A DNA stretch of 64,000 nt from Mauremys mutica (Eukaryota > Chordata > Testudines > Geoemydidae): assembly GCF_020497125.1 (NCBI RefSeq), contig NC_059089.1, positions 26,867,282-26,931,281 on the forward strand, in the 5' to 3' direction. Positions 25,431-36,300 of the stretch are shown piece by piece. Made by a program: the position numbers and the translations under genes. The notes beneath the pieces are model-generated. The model did not search any database. It saw only the letters and a program-made list of their open reading frames with translations, and was not told the DNA's origin. The stretch's first letter is position 1, and the number at the start of each line of letters is the position of its first letter.

Positions 25431-26520
25431 GCGTGCCAGGGGGTTGGCATCCCTATCTAAGCTCCTATGCCTCTGATCGTAAGAGTCAGCCCTGAAATCC
25501 ATGCTGAGGTAGGTGGGCCTGAGTACATCAACCCATTGACCAAGCTGGTGAAGCCTCTCTACTACCCTAAGAGACCAAGAATGAAAAGTCCTCCTTTAGA
25601 GGAGAGGAAGTACCAGTTGGTATGTGTGGGACATGGAGCAAATGAGTTTTAGCTGTTACTGAGGATGTACTAGGTACCAGAGTTGGGACCGCCATCAGTA
25701 TGAGTGCAAATAACTTCAACGCTGACAGGGGGAGTCTGAGAAGACCGAGGGGTCTTTGGTAAGGCCAGGTAAGTTTTCCATACTGAGTACAACAGACCTG
25801 GTGTTACTTGAGCTACTGGCATCAGTATCGGGGTAGCCAGTACCAGACAAATCAGTCCCAGGAGCTTCAGCACTGAGGCATGGGTACCCGGTGATCTCTG
25901 GAGAACCAGAGGAGAATCAAGGGCATGGGCTCCAATAGCTGAATGGGTGCTAGAAAAACCCTTTTTGGATCTCAAGCCATCCTTAGTCTGAGGCTTAGGA
26001 GGATTTATGAGCCTTTGAAGTTGAAGGACCTAAAGGAGACCTCTTTTTCTCCCTGTGAGCTCTGTGCTCTTCCCCCTCCCCCTCTTTCACCTGCAGTTCT
26101 ACCAGATGAAGAGTTTTTCACCACTGAGACATCTGAGGTATAAGTCTGGGAACAGCAGAAGCACTTCTTGATGAAGAGGGCTCAGAAGTTTCTGCCCCAG
26201 GCAACCCAGAATAAGAAGAGGGATACACTGGTCCCGCCAATTGAAACATTTTTAGTGGCGTTTCCAATGTTCCCTGAGCTCTTTTAGAGAATGATTTCCA
26301 TATGGCAGACCTGTCAGTGATGTGCCCTTCTTCCAGACACAATAAGCACCTTGCATGCCCACTATTTAAAAGCACTACAGCCTTGCATAAAGGACAGGTC
26401 TTGAAACCTGGAAATTTATGTTCAGCTGTATTGGTAAACCCGGTACTGAGTGTGCCTCCTAGGCAAATAAAAACAACTTCCCTCAAAAAGGGATAACAAA
26501 ACCTGACACCAACCTAATCC
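25430..26520 (-). pseudogene. Decayed gag-like fossil (DIRS- or LTR-type retroelement)
   Basis: Read on the minus strand, the frame at 26118-26486 contains a cysteine/histidine cluster of the form C-x2-C, then H-x2-C-x2-C-x4-H (residues of the type CPLC ... HARCLLCLEEGH), followed by a serine-rich stretch. Further downstream the minus strand has repeated GGTACC/GGTACTG words and serine/proline-rich coding in changing frames (the 25670-25975 frame is one piece). This resembles the gag-like ORF of DIRS-type elements known from reptiles. No intact ORF, reverse transcriptase or recombinase was found next to it. The family assignment is by pattern only; another retroelement gag or a domesticated zinc-knuckle gene cannot be excluded. 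Confidence 0.4.
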
Positions 26521-26814
26521 TATCTAAGCACTTATTTAAGAACTATTTATTCATTAAAAGAAAGGCTGCGAAGTGCACAAAGTGCAAAATGTCTAAGCAA
26601 AAAAAGCAGACACTGCAAGTTCCGATTTGTGGGTGGTGAAGAGGAACTGAGAGGCAAAGGGGTGCTCCCACCCTTTATGGAGGAAGGAGGCTACTGAATG
26701 CACCAGTGTGACCCCAATGGACACTGCTGACCAAAAGAATTGGTTGATGTGTATGCACTCAGTGGAATCTCTCTCTCTGCAAAAGATGTGCTGCACAAAT
26801 TATTTTGTATAAAT

Positions 26815-26896
26815 TCTCTGGCCTGTGTCACACAGGAGGTCAGACTACACGATCACAGCGGTCCCTTCCGGCCTTGGAATCTATTAATCTATATGG
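26815..26896 (+). mobile_element. CR1 LINE 3' end
   Basis: It reads 'tctctggcctgtgtcacacag', 'gaggtcagactacacgatca' and 'ggtcccttccggccttggaa', then a terminal TCTATTAATCTAT repeat: the CR1 3' end in the plus direction, severely 5'-truncated. Confidence 0.85.
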
Positions 26897-27467
26897 TGAA
26901 GTACTCTAACAAGGTTACTTTATGGTCCAGACCATAAGACATTCTATGGCAACTTAAAGATACATAGGATTTATTCATGGATCTTCAGCAATTCTTGGAG
27001 CTGGAGACCTACCTGATGATCATTCTGCATAGAGGCAAATCTCCCTCACCAACACATCAGCTCACTCAGTGAATGCAGAGATACATATGGGCAAGATTTC
27101 TTGAGAGGATATTTCCTGTGGGAGGGAGACTTCCTTCCCATGTGCCTCCACCCCCCACCCCCGAGGAGGGCATGCTCTTGCCCTCTCTCTCTACCAGCTG
27201 CCTGTAGGTGCAGAGAATGTGTGTAAACACTAGGAATGTATAAAATACACAAAGGTCAGTTTTGTGGATGTAGCCCTAACGAATCCAAATTCAACTCTGT
27301 ACACTTTGGGGGTTATCCCTATGGAAATGCTATTTGTTGGTACATGCTTTATTTTCACAAGAATGGGACTGGACCATGATAATTATTCTGCATACGCTGA
27401 TATGAATGGAGATTTTTCCACTGCTCCCTAATATATGCTTGGTTAGAGCAAGAGCTATCAGAGAAGC
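26897..27467. other. Non-coding, no feature recognised
   Basis: AT-rich DNA. No gene or repeat identified. Confidence 0.4.
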
Positions 27468-27670
27468 AACACAGTTTGCTCTATGATTAGAGCAGAGGAA
27501 TGAGTCAGGACACCTGGGTTCTAATCTCAGTTCTGCCGTACACTTCAGTTTGAGCACCGGCAAGTGACCACCTCCTCATGCTTCAGTTTATCTTCCTGTA
27601 AACTATGAATAATTCTACTTCTCAGATTGTTGTGGAGCTTAATTGGTAACATGCTCTGAGGTCCATGGAG
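27468..27670 (+). repeat. MIR SINE (diverged)
   Basis: The order of words follows MIR: a tRNA-like start 'attagagcagaggaatgagt', 'caggacacctgggttctaat', 'ctcagttctgcc', then 'tcagtttatcttcctgtaaa' and 'cagattgttgtggagcttaa'. It is an old copy with many changes and no coding. Confidence 0.6.
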
Positions 27671-30600
27671 AAAAGGTTTCTTTAGAAATGAAGAGCATAA
27701 TTAATAATGGAGAAAGTGAGATTAGACAGGAAGAAAGTGAGCTATCAGCCAAACTGCCTAGTGTGGTAATATCTCCATCAAGAGAGACATTCTGAAATAG
27801 TTTAGACAGACGTCTAGTGAGATTACAGCCGTGGAAGAACCAAGGATGGAGGAAGGATATTGGACAAGCGAATCTGAGGAGTCTCTGCCAACCCTGTTTG
27901 TGAACATGACTGTTAAAAGAGAAGCAAGAGATCTTGAATATAAAGGTGTGACCCATCTGGTTTTATAGCTTTAGATCTGAGAGATGCTCTCCTCCACCCC
28001 ATCTCTGTCCTACAGCACTCGCTATCCTAAAAACTATACAGCTTCTTCTTCATGTGAAGTTATAAATCTCTGCTTGTGACACCACAACTACTTGCCGTAA
28101 ACTGTGTGATGTCACAGAAGATGACAATACCAGAGAAGGTAAAGGAACGCAGCTGGAGAGTAGGCGTAATAAAGATCCTGTTTTCCCACAGAAATCTTTG
28201 GAACTGAAGAACAAAGAAATAGAAACAATGAAAATTTGCATTTAGAAACAAGTATTGCTGATAAATCCTGGAATTTTTCATGTTACTTTAATTTATGCCA
28301 AGGGACTGGAACTGAGCACATTTGTCCCAGGATTGGGAGAGTGGGAAGGTGGCTTAAGTCACTTTTGCACCTTCCTCTCCTCTCCTCTTCCAAGATATCC
28401 TGTGCACACTTTGGATACAGCAAGAATCTAGGACTTAAACAATAATTCTTCTGCTCCCCTTCCATCAAATTTGGCACTAGTCACTCCCTTCAGCCAAATA
28501 AAGCATTTTCTCAGTTTTCCCGAAGTCTGCATCTGAAAATGGTGGCAACAGCATCTCTCCCTATCCAGCTGTCTCCCTGGTCAGACAGCATGAAGCCCCA
28601 AATTAACATATACCTTAGTGGAAATAAAAGAGGTAATTTTACCAGAACAATTTTAGTGAAACACATTTATCCTAGTTTCTTTTGGGGAATTGTACAGGGA
28701 AAATTGTTCAAATTCATATAAATACACAGCAAGATCACCACTGAAATAGGGACATTTCCCTTTTGATGAAGAAACTGAAATCATAAATATACATTCTTTA
28801 AGACAATTCATTTTTTCAAAGAAACTACACAAACATTTTTCAGGAGTAATCAAATTATATTAAATCAAACCTCATAATTAAAATCATGCCATTGGTCAGC
28901 TCCTATTTGTTTTCTCTGCACCCTCATTTTTGCTCCAGATCTGTCACATTACATTAACACCTTTCCTACTCATTGCCTACAGAAATAACAGCCTTTGACG
29001 TGCCTGCACAATCCATTTGTCCTGCTCTAATTACTTTTTGACATAGCCTCTTTTTCTGTTATGTTGCCTTTACTGACCTCTGTATATATTAGAGACATTT
29101 AAGTCAATCTTTAAATCCTGATATCTATGTTGTTTATGATGCCATCGATGCAGAAGTTCACTAGCATTTTGGAGATCAAATATTTATTTCTATGTTAATG
29201 GGATATTACCTAGAAGGGAAAGCTACCACACATTCATAGTGGTTATAATTCACTGTCAATGTGGGCTCTCTCAAGACCAAACAGAGATTCAGGGTTACAT
29301 TCCCAATCTGTAAACTTATTATCCAAAGCTGGGTAGCTAAAGGGAAACTGGATTCTTTTGTGTGCATTGCTTGATAATTTCTTCTTAATATCAGCTTGCT
29401 GGCTCTTGGAGAAATACCAATCAATTGGGGGGGGGGAGGAAAAATGCATTTTTACAGGAAAACGAAGTAAAAAAAAGAATTTTTTGCTGGCACCGAATCG
29501 GTATATGGATTGTATCTGCTGTTTGGTCTTGGGGTGTTTGTTAAAGAAAATTTAGATTAGTTATTCCATTTTGCAAAGCAGCATAAGACCCCTTATGGGT
29601 TGCAGCACAGGTGCCATGGGGGTTAAGTGAGAAGACTTAAAAAGTGGATCCCCCCAGCTCAGAATCCTCTTGCTTTGGTTATTTTGAAGTTGGACTTAAA
29701 CAAAAATGTTAAAATACCATTTAGTCTTCCATTCTTCAGACACACACACTTCTAAGGAGAACAAAATTAATCCACTTCAGGTCTTTCCATTACTGCATGT
29801 ATCCATTGATCAAAAATGGAAGAAAACAGAATGAAACAAGTAAATGAAACAAGAATTGTTTATTATTAGGTCACTGAAATTCTATTTTTAACTACATCAA
29901 AGCATGCCAAACAGAATTGGTTGAATTATGACAGGAGAACTATCCCAGAACAGAAAGCGTGACAGCATGTTATTTAAAATATCACTGGTATAATTACCTA
30001 ACTGGTATGATGCCATTATTTTTGCATTTGTTAATGGTTTAAAAATATTACTACATTCTTCTAGCAGAATAGCAAGACAGATCCAAAAAGGGGGGTTAAA
30101 TTAGCCACAATATCTTCGTAATTAAAGATAGCCTGCTTAGCTAACAATTTGAGAGACACTGATCCATCACTTTTCCTCAGCATGCCAATCTGCATACTCA
30201 GGCACAGGCCTGGTCCCCACTGACTGAGGAACTGTATTTACAGCTAATATTTAAGCATGGTTGCAGCAAAAATGGTGTATAAATCCCATTTGGTCTGCAT
30301 GCGATTAACAGAGTCAGGAGGGCCAGGCCACACCAGGATATAAAAAGGTTTTATGCAACTATGTTTAAAAATGGCAATTTTTAACAATTCCATGGTCAAT
30401 GTGGCCAAATCCAAAGAGCTATCACCAAGATTCAGCACTGATAAAGATGGGTGTTAGATTACAATGCATCCATCCTACTCCCAATTCAGGCAACCCAACT
30501 TCAAAATGGCATGCTCTTGGTACAATCTCAAGTGGCCAAATACACTCTCCACATACAACTTCAGGCAGTGAAAAGACCCCTTACTGAATCTGTGCAGTCA

Positions 30601-30753
30601 ATTACTTGATGCTATTTAAATAGTAATCAAGCTCTCTGGATTGGGATTGCAATGTTTTTTGTCACTAGCCATATTAACACACTTTGCATTACCCAAGAAA
30701 GGGTTAAGACTTAGGAACTCTTCCTTCGCGAGAGTAATTCTTCTCTCTTTCTC
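27671..30753. other. Long non-coding stretch, no feature recognised
   Basis: AT-rich DNA, a G-run at about 29427-29436, and short open frames only. No exon, RNA gene or clear repeat is seen. Confidence 0.4.
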
Positions 30754-30756
30754 TAA

Positions 30757-31037
30757 GGCCTGGTCTACACTAGGGTGGGGGAGTCGAACTAAGGTACGCG
30801 ACTTCAGCTACGCGAATAGAGTAGCTGAAGTCGAACTTCTTACCTGTCCAGACGCCGTGGGATCGAAGTCCACGGCTCCCCCGTCGACTCCGCCACCGCC
30901 GTTTGCGGTGGTGGAGTTCCGGAGTCGACGGGAGCGCGTTCAGAGTTCGAACTATCGCGTCTAGATTAGACGCGATAGTTCGAACTCCGAGAAGTCGAAC
31001 GCTACCCGTCGACCTGGCCGTAAGTATGGACGTACCC
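30757..31037. mobile_element. Multi-hairpin MITE, PIF/Harbinger type
   Basis: Starts GGCCTGGTCTACACTAG and is flanked by the 3-bp duplication TAA (30754-30756 and 31038-31040), typical of PIF/Harbinger. The termini are only imperfect inverted repeats. The interior is CpG-rich and holds stacked perfect hairpins: 13-bp arms at 30799-30811/30821-30833, a GC-rich hairpin around 30885-30928, and 21-bp arms at 30943-30963/30967-30987 with a 3-base loop. It has no coding capacity. The 107-codon frame overlapping it is a by-product. Confidence 0.75.
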
Positions 31038-31040
31038 TAA

Positions 31041-32039
31041 GGCTTCACCCACCCCGCAGACACCAAGGGGATGCAGGAGCTGTTCAATCTCAGTGCCTTA
31101 AGCCTTCAGACTGTTAACCAGGGCACCAATTAAAACAAAACTTTTGAGGTGTGGACACATCTGTCCATTGGTGAAATGAACTGAGACCAAGCATACACTT
31201 AGTTCATACATGCAGAGAAAGTGAAGTCTCCCACAGAGTTCCCAGAGCTGTTCCTGCCTGTAAAAGACTTAGTTGGTCAGTATAGATGGAACTAGCAGGG
31301 TCACCTGTATTTAATGCTGCTCGACACTTCCCATGTTAAGATCTTGTTTTCAGTTGCTTATATCATCACCATGTTTTAACCATTTGGTCTGAAGTTTTCA
31401 TGCCAGGTTTGTGCCCTAGACTGACTTTTTGGAAAACTTCAGCAGTTCAGTTGTTTCCAAGTATGAGATTATGGAAAAACACTGCTTTGCCCATATTAAA
31501 AAGTCTTAGACATTTCATTAAGAAGCTCTAGTACATCTGTGCTTCATCAAATTTCAAGTCCTTGCTGCAGATAGGTGGTCATGAAAATCCACCCAAAATT
31601 TGACCAAGTTACGAGTTTCTGAAAAATCTTGGTATGTACCTGCTCAGTTGAGACTTGTTAGAGTCTGGCAGCTACATTTTTAGAAGATTCAGTCTGTACT
31701 GAGCATGTACCAGCCCAGGGCTGCAGAGCCTGAACAGGACCTTCCCCATCATTGCTGCGTTCAGCTGCGGGGCACCAAGAACAAAAGCAGGGAAAAGGTC
31801 TTTCCTGTGCTATCAATGTTTCCTATGCGGGTGCTCAGGCAGTATGGAGGAAGCTACCTGATTCTAGTGCAGAGGCAACAAAAGCTGGACCTAGAGGAAG
31901 GGGAGGATGGTGGTAACAGACTGGGACAAGGAGCCTACGATGAGGTGGGACAACGCAGCCACAACTGTGACTGGCTGGACAAGGAGAATCTGGGGAAGAC
32001 TCGGATGAGGAGCCCAGAGAGGGAGCCAGCATGTGTTAG
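31041..32039. other. Non-coding, no gene recognised
   Basis: AT-rich at first, more GC-rich from about 31700. The 206-codon frame that starts at 31705 runs straight into the G-rich minisatellite and has no domain, so I do not call it a gene. Confidence 0.4.
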
Positions 32040-32470
32040 GGTTGCCACCTTTCTACTCAGAAAAACCAAACACCCCTGCTCCACCCCAAGGCCCTATCCA
32101 TGCCCTGCCCCTTCACCGAGACCCCATCCCCGCTCACTCCTTCCCCCCCGTCCCAGGCGGGAGGGATTTGGGGTGCAGGAGGGGGCTCCAGGCTGGGATC
32201 GAGGAGTTTGGAGAATGGGAAATGGATCGGGGCTGGGACAGGAGATTGGGGTGCAGAGGGGGTGTGGGCTCTGGCTGGGGGTGCAGGAGGGACTGAGGGG
32301 TTCAGGATGTGGGAGAGGGCTCTAGGCTAGGGCAGGAGCTGGAGTACAGGGGGGATGATGGCTCTAGCTGGGGGTGCGAGCTTGGGGTGGGGCTGGGGAT
32401 GAGGAGCTTGGGGTGCAGGAAGGTGCTCCGGGCTAGTGCAGGGGGTTGGGGTGTGGAGGGGGAGGGAGAG
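32040..32470. repeat. Repeat with G-rich minisatellite
   Basis: Opens with 'agggttgccacctttctac', a recurrent turtle-type repeat start, followed by a C-rich stretch and then, from about 32160, degenerate G-rich units built of GGGGTGCAGGAGG, GGGCTCTGGCTGGG and GGGGTTCAGG. The array resembles the reverse complement of the one at 16140-16430. The frames over it are low-complexity. Confidence 0.55.
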
Positions 32471-32634
32471 AGAAAGGATTTCAGCCCAAATGGTTCAAGT
32501 TTGGAGACATGTAAAGACCTCAAAACAGGATCTCCTAATGGGAAGAAGGGCTCAAGCTTTTATTTAACATTATACAACTCCCATTATCATAACACCCAAC
32601 AGCTCCATCTTTTAACATATTGATCCTCTCACCA

Positions 32635-32700
32635 CCACTGTGAGGTACAGAAGTGCTATTATCCCAATTTTATAGATGGAAAACGGAGGCACAGGGAGTC
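32635..32700 (-). repeat. MIR SINE fragment
   Basis: 'ctattatcccaattttatag' followed by 'atggaaaacggaggcacagg' is the reverse complement of the MIR segment 'cctcrgtttccycatctrta...ataatag'. A short remnant that abuts the palindrome on its right. Confidence 0.55.
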
Positions 32701-32701
32701 T

Positions 32702-32920
32702 AAGGCCCAAATTTATAAAGTATTCAGGCATTTCTAGGCACACTGCCTTGCTGATTTAGGAGCCTAAACCCCATTTTCAAAAGGACCCAGGCACTTGAGT
32801 CTTAATCCTATCAACAAGTGATGGGATTTAGACTCAAATGCCTAGATCCATTTTCCAAATGAAATTTAGGCTCCTAAATCAGTGAGGCGTTATGACACTT
32901 AGCACACTTATAAATGTGCT
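32702..32920. repeat. Foldback MITE with TTTAGGAGCCTAAA core
   Basis: The left arm 32750-32809 and the right arm 32822-32883 are inverted copies: both begin (in opposite directions) with CTGATTTAGGAGCCTAAA and include ATTTTCAAA/TTTCCAAAT and CACTTGAGTC/GACTCAAATG. Weaker pairing extends outward. The loop is about 12 bp. No coding, superfamily unknown. Confidence 0.6.
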
Positions 32921-34268
32921 CAGGAAACTTATAAACATGACCAACTTTTTTGTTCCACAATGTATGACCTTTTAATTGAACCTTATATGCAGGGCCCTTC
33001 GTTTTCAGTTTCTTTTATTTAATTCTTCACGGAAATTTATGTTTATTACCACAACAGATGAAAATCAGTGCAAAACAATTAATTTTTCTGGATAAATATG
33101 TTTATTTTGGTGGACTGAAAGACAGCGGGGGAAGTATTCTGTAGATTAATGCTTTGAATTCCATTCAATGAGGTTTGCTGTAGAACTAAAACAGAACTCA
33201 ACACATAATGCCACCTCTGAGTTTAAGAAAATATATCTCAAATCTCCAAATAAAACTTCATTTGAATAAACAGTTTACTGTTGTATGCTTAGAACTATTA
33301 GCCTATAATATTTACAGTTATTAGGCCACACCATTTGCACCTGTTTTTTTTTTAAAGCTTTCGAATACTTCCTTGTATTCTGTAATATATTCCGATACAA
33401 ATTTTTGTTTTCTTCCCATTTTAGAGTATCAAATCTGTTATCTGCTAGCAGCTTGAAATGTATACGTGGTGGGCTTGAGATTCATCAGTACATTCAGATG
33501 TGCACACAGTTCAGAGCATGTATACGTGCCTTTGTTTATTGTGTGCATCTTCTAGACTAATACCTAGTCTTATTTCAACATTCAGCTTTGTATATGCAAT
33601 GTATTATTGTAATAGATTGCATGAGATGTATTGCATTTTCCTAAGAAGTCTTTTTTTTAAACACACATCTGAATGATACAAAAGTACGTCAAAAATCAAA
33701 GACTGAATACTTTTTGTAAAACCTGTGAATTTTCCGGCAAAAATCAGTTTTAACTGAAAACTGAGGGGGCTTATGTGTTCTATGATACTAGCATATCATT
33801 AGTTTGTTCTACAGGCATTGCACCTGCATGCATATACACATAGAATGGACGTTTCCATTCAATAGGGATTCTCTTGGATTTGTCCATACATGCACATGAA
33901 AAGTGAGTGCAGTTTCATTTAATATGCAAGGGCATCTAAAATATAATCCATGGCTGTGCATATGGGAAGAGACTGGGTTCTAACTCAGATGCACGTAGTA
34001 TTATACACAGCATATTACTGCTGTCTAGCAAATAGTTACACGTGATAATTTGTTTTTTTCCTTTAAGTCAGTAAATTACATATAAAAGAACTACATAAAA
34101 ACATTATGAGAACTCACGAGTATGGAAAAGACATCACCCAAGCAATTTTAATTCTGCTTTCTTGTTTGTATGCATTATAATACAATCTACATGTTGAAAA
34201 AATCATAGGTTAACAGGGCCCTTGCCTCATTAAGCAAGTAAATTGGATAGTGATTGGAAAAGACTTAA
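32921..34268. other. Non-coding AT-rich stretch
   Basis: 'atgcagggcccttcgttttc' near 32988 recalls a repeat start seen in reptile genomes, but the element cannot be delimited. Nothing else is recognised. Confidence 0.35.
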
Positions 34269-35369
34269 TACTCCTGGGGGAATTCTGTGCCAAAAAAATT
34301 AAAAATCTGCACGCAATATTTTAAAATTCTGCACATTTTATTTGTCAAAATAATGCAATATAATCACACCAGTTTCAATTATTTTTGGTCGTTTATTTCA
34401 AAATACCTGTAAGAAAGTATGGCTGTAACAATACAGACAACAAAAAAGATTCAGGAAATGTTTTTTGACAAATAGATTCCTTACAAGGCATATTAATACA
34501 GAACTGAATAATTCATTTAAACTACAATACAGAACCATATTTCCTGCACCCCTCAGAAGCAGTGCAAAGGCTTGAGGAAGTCAGGGTAACAGAGGAGCTG
34601 AGGGAGAGGGAAGTAAATTGCTGGGAAGAAGCCAGGGCATGAACTTGGAGGGTTGTTAGGTATGGGTGGGAAAAGTATGGAACAAGGGTTTTTTTGTTTG
34701 TTTGTTTTTTGGGGGTGGGGAAGGAGGGATTGTTGGGGAGCTTCCCCCATGCAGACCCTGGCTGACCCCTAGCCTCTCCCATTCAGTCAGGCATGTCTAC
34801 CCCATCCCCATGTGTCCTTGCACCCCCCTGTCCACGTCCCTCTACCCTCCATCTCTATGTGTCTGTGCCCCCACTCAACCACCCCATCCCTACATGTCCC
34901 TGCACTCCCCCATCCCCATGTGTTTGTGCCCCCCTCAGCCACCATCCCCATGTCTCTGTGCCCGCATTCAGCCACCTTCTGTCCCTATGTAGCTCTGCAC
35001 TCCTTCCCCCATCACCATGTGGCCCTGCACCTCCCTTCCCCTAGTGGCCCTGTGCCTCCACTCCCATTCTGCCCTTGATCCAGTCTGTCCTCCTGCACTA
35101 GCCCTGTCTGAGCCCCCGCAAGCACCCCATGCCGTGTCTCTGCATAGACAGTCTCCTGAACTGGCCTGACAGGTGCTGCAGAGAAGGCAGACTCTTTCTC
35201 TTCCCTAGCAGGCTGGGAGTGGCTGCTGTGTTCTATCAGCACAGCACCCTCTGATGAGCAAAAGGCAGAACTGCAGCAACATTTCAACAGAAGCTTTCTG
35301 TGCAAAAAATAAAAATATGCATGGCTCAATTATGTGCACATGCAGGAGTGCAGAATTTCCCCAGGAGTA
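34269..35369. mobile_element. Non-autonomous hAT-like element, 1.1 kb
   Basis: The left end TACTCCTGGGGGAATTCTG (34269) and right end CAGAATTTCCCCAGGAGTA (to 35369) are inverted copies with one mismatch over 19 bp. The first 300 bp are AT-rich. The centre holds a C-rich minisatellite (34793-35060). Overlapping frames of about 60-108 codons on both strands follow the minisatellite and are not genes. A clean target duplication was not identified, so the hAT label rests on the terminus style. Confidence 0.7.
34793..35060. repeat. C-rich minisatellite inside the hAT-like element
   Basis: Degenerate tandem units of about 40-50 bp, each with CCCATCCCCATGT, then CTGTGCCCCC or CTGCACTCC. Copies vary in length and spacing. 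Confidence 0.7.
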
Positions 35370-36110
35370 ATAATAATTGAGGTGAACAAGGCTGGGATAT
35401 CACAGACCCCAGGCCTCATTCAATGTGTACCATCCATCCCCACAATAAATATAAAATATGAAGCAGCTGTCTTATTTGCTGAAGACTACCTAACTTGTGC
35501 ACTGAATGAGGCAAGGGATCTTGTGGGACATAACATATGATCACGTAACTGAAGACTATTTCAGTGCGTACTCAAAAAGGGGAGAGTTGAGTTCAAGATG
35601 TGAAGACAGCCTGAACCTGAGAATTTCCTGACCTTTTTTTGCTTTGGGGCAGCTTCTGTATTTCCTCCAGGTAGTTTTGTTTGGTTGGTTTTTGGTACAG
35701 AATTACTCAAGTGCTTGAGACCAACAACAACAGGGGCCCTCACATTATTGGAAGACACAATAGTAAGATTTACAGCTATTCTATTTGCATTCTTAAACCG
35801 ACCCATTTTCAGGGACAGTTACCCCATCTGTGCACAGAAATATAGGTTTTATAGTTTCAACAGGTACATGCACAATTCTAAGAGCACACCCTTTGCGCCT
35901 CTCTTTGAAAAGACGGGTTCCATATTTTACTTTACTTTTCAATTAAAGCACTATAAAACTGAGGGGGACAAAAACAAAGTACATTAAAATACACCACAAG
36001 TGACCCTAAATTTAACATAACTGACTTTAGTTCACAGCCTTCCAAGAGTTTCTTTTGGATGCTTCTAATTTCTTCTGTCTCAGGAAAATCTTAATGAACT
36101 TATACCATCA
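35370..36110. other. Non-coding, no feature recognised
   Basis: AT-rich DNA with two frames near 100 codons and no domain. Confidence 0.35.
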
Positions 36111-36300
36111 ATAGGGCCCTATGAAATTCATGGCCAATTTTGATCAATTTCACAGTAGTAGGATTTTAAAAATTGTAAATTTCATTATTTCAGATATTTA
36201 AATCTGAAATTTCACGGGGTTCTAAACTATAGGGATCCTTACCCAAAAAGGGTGTGTGTGTGGGGGGAAATCGCAGTATTGATTTTTACACCTTCCCCCC
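36111..36300. mobile_element. Fragment of a hAT-like repeat
   Basis: 'agggccctatgaaattcatg' followed by 'gccaattttgatcaatttca' and, after an AT-rich part with 'aatttcacggggt', 'acccaaaaagggtgtgtgtg' recalls a common turtle element starting CAGGGCCCTA. The right terminus was not found. Confidence 0.4.

Noticed and set aside
31705..32325. 206-codon open frame
   Set aside because: It runs from ordinary DNA into a G-rich minisatellite, has no domain, and another frame is also open over the same array.
34666..35078. Cys/Pro-rich frames of about 83-108 codons
   Set aside because: They translate the C-rich minisatellite inside the hAT-like element.
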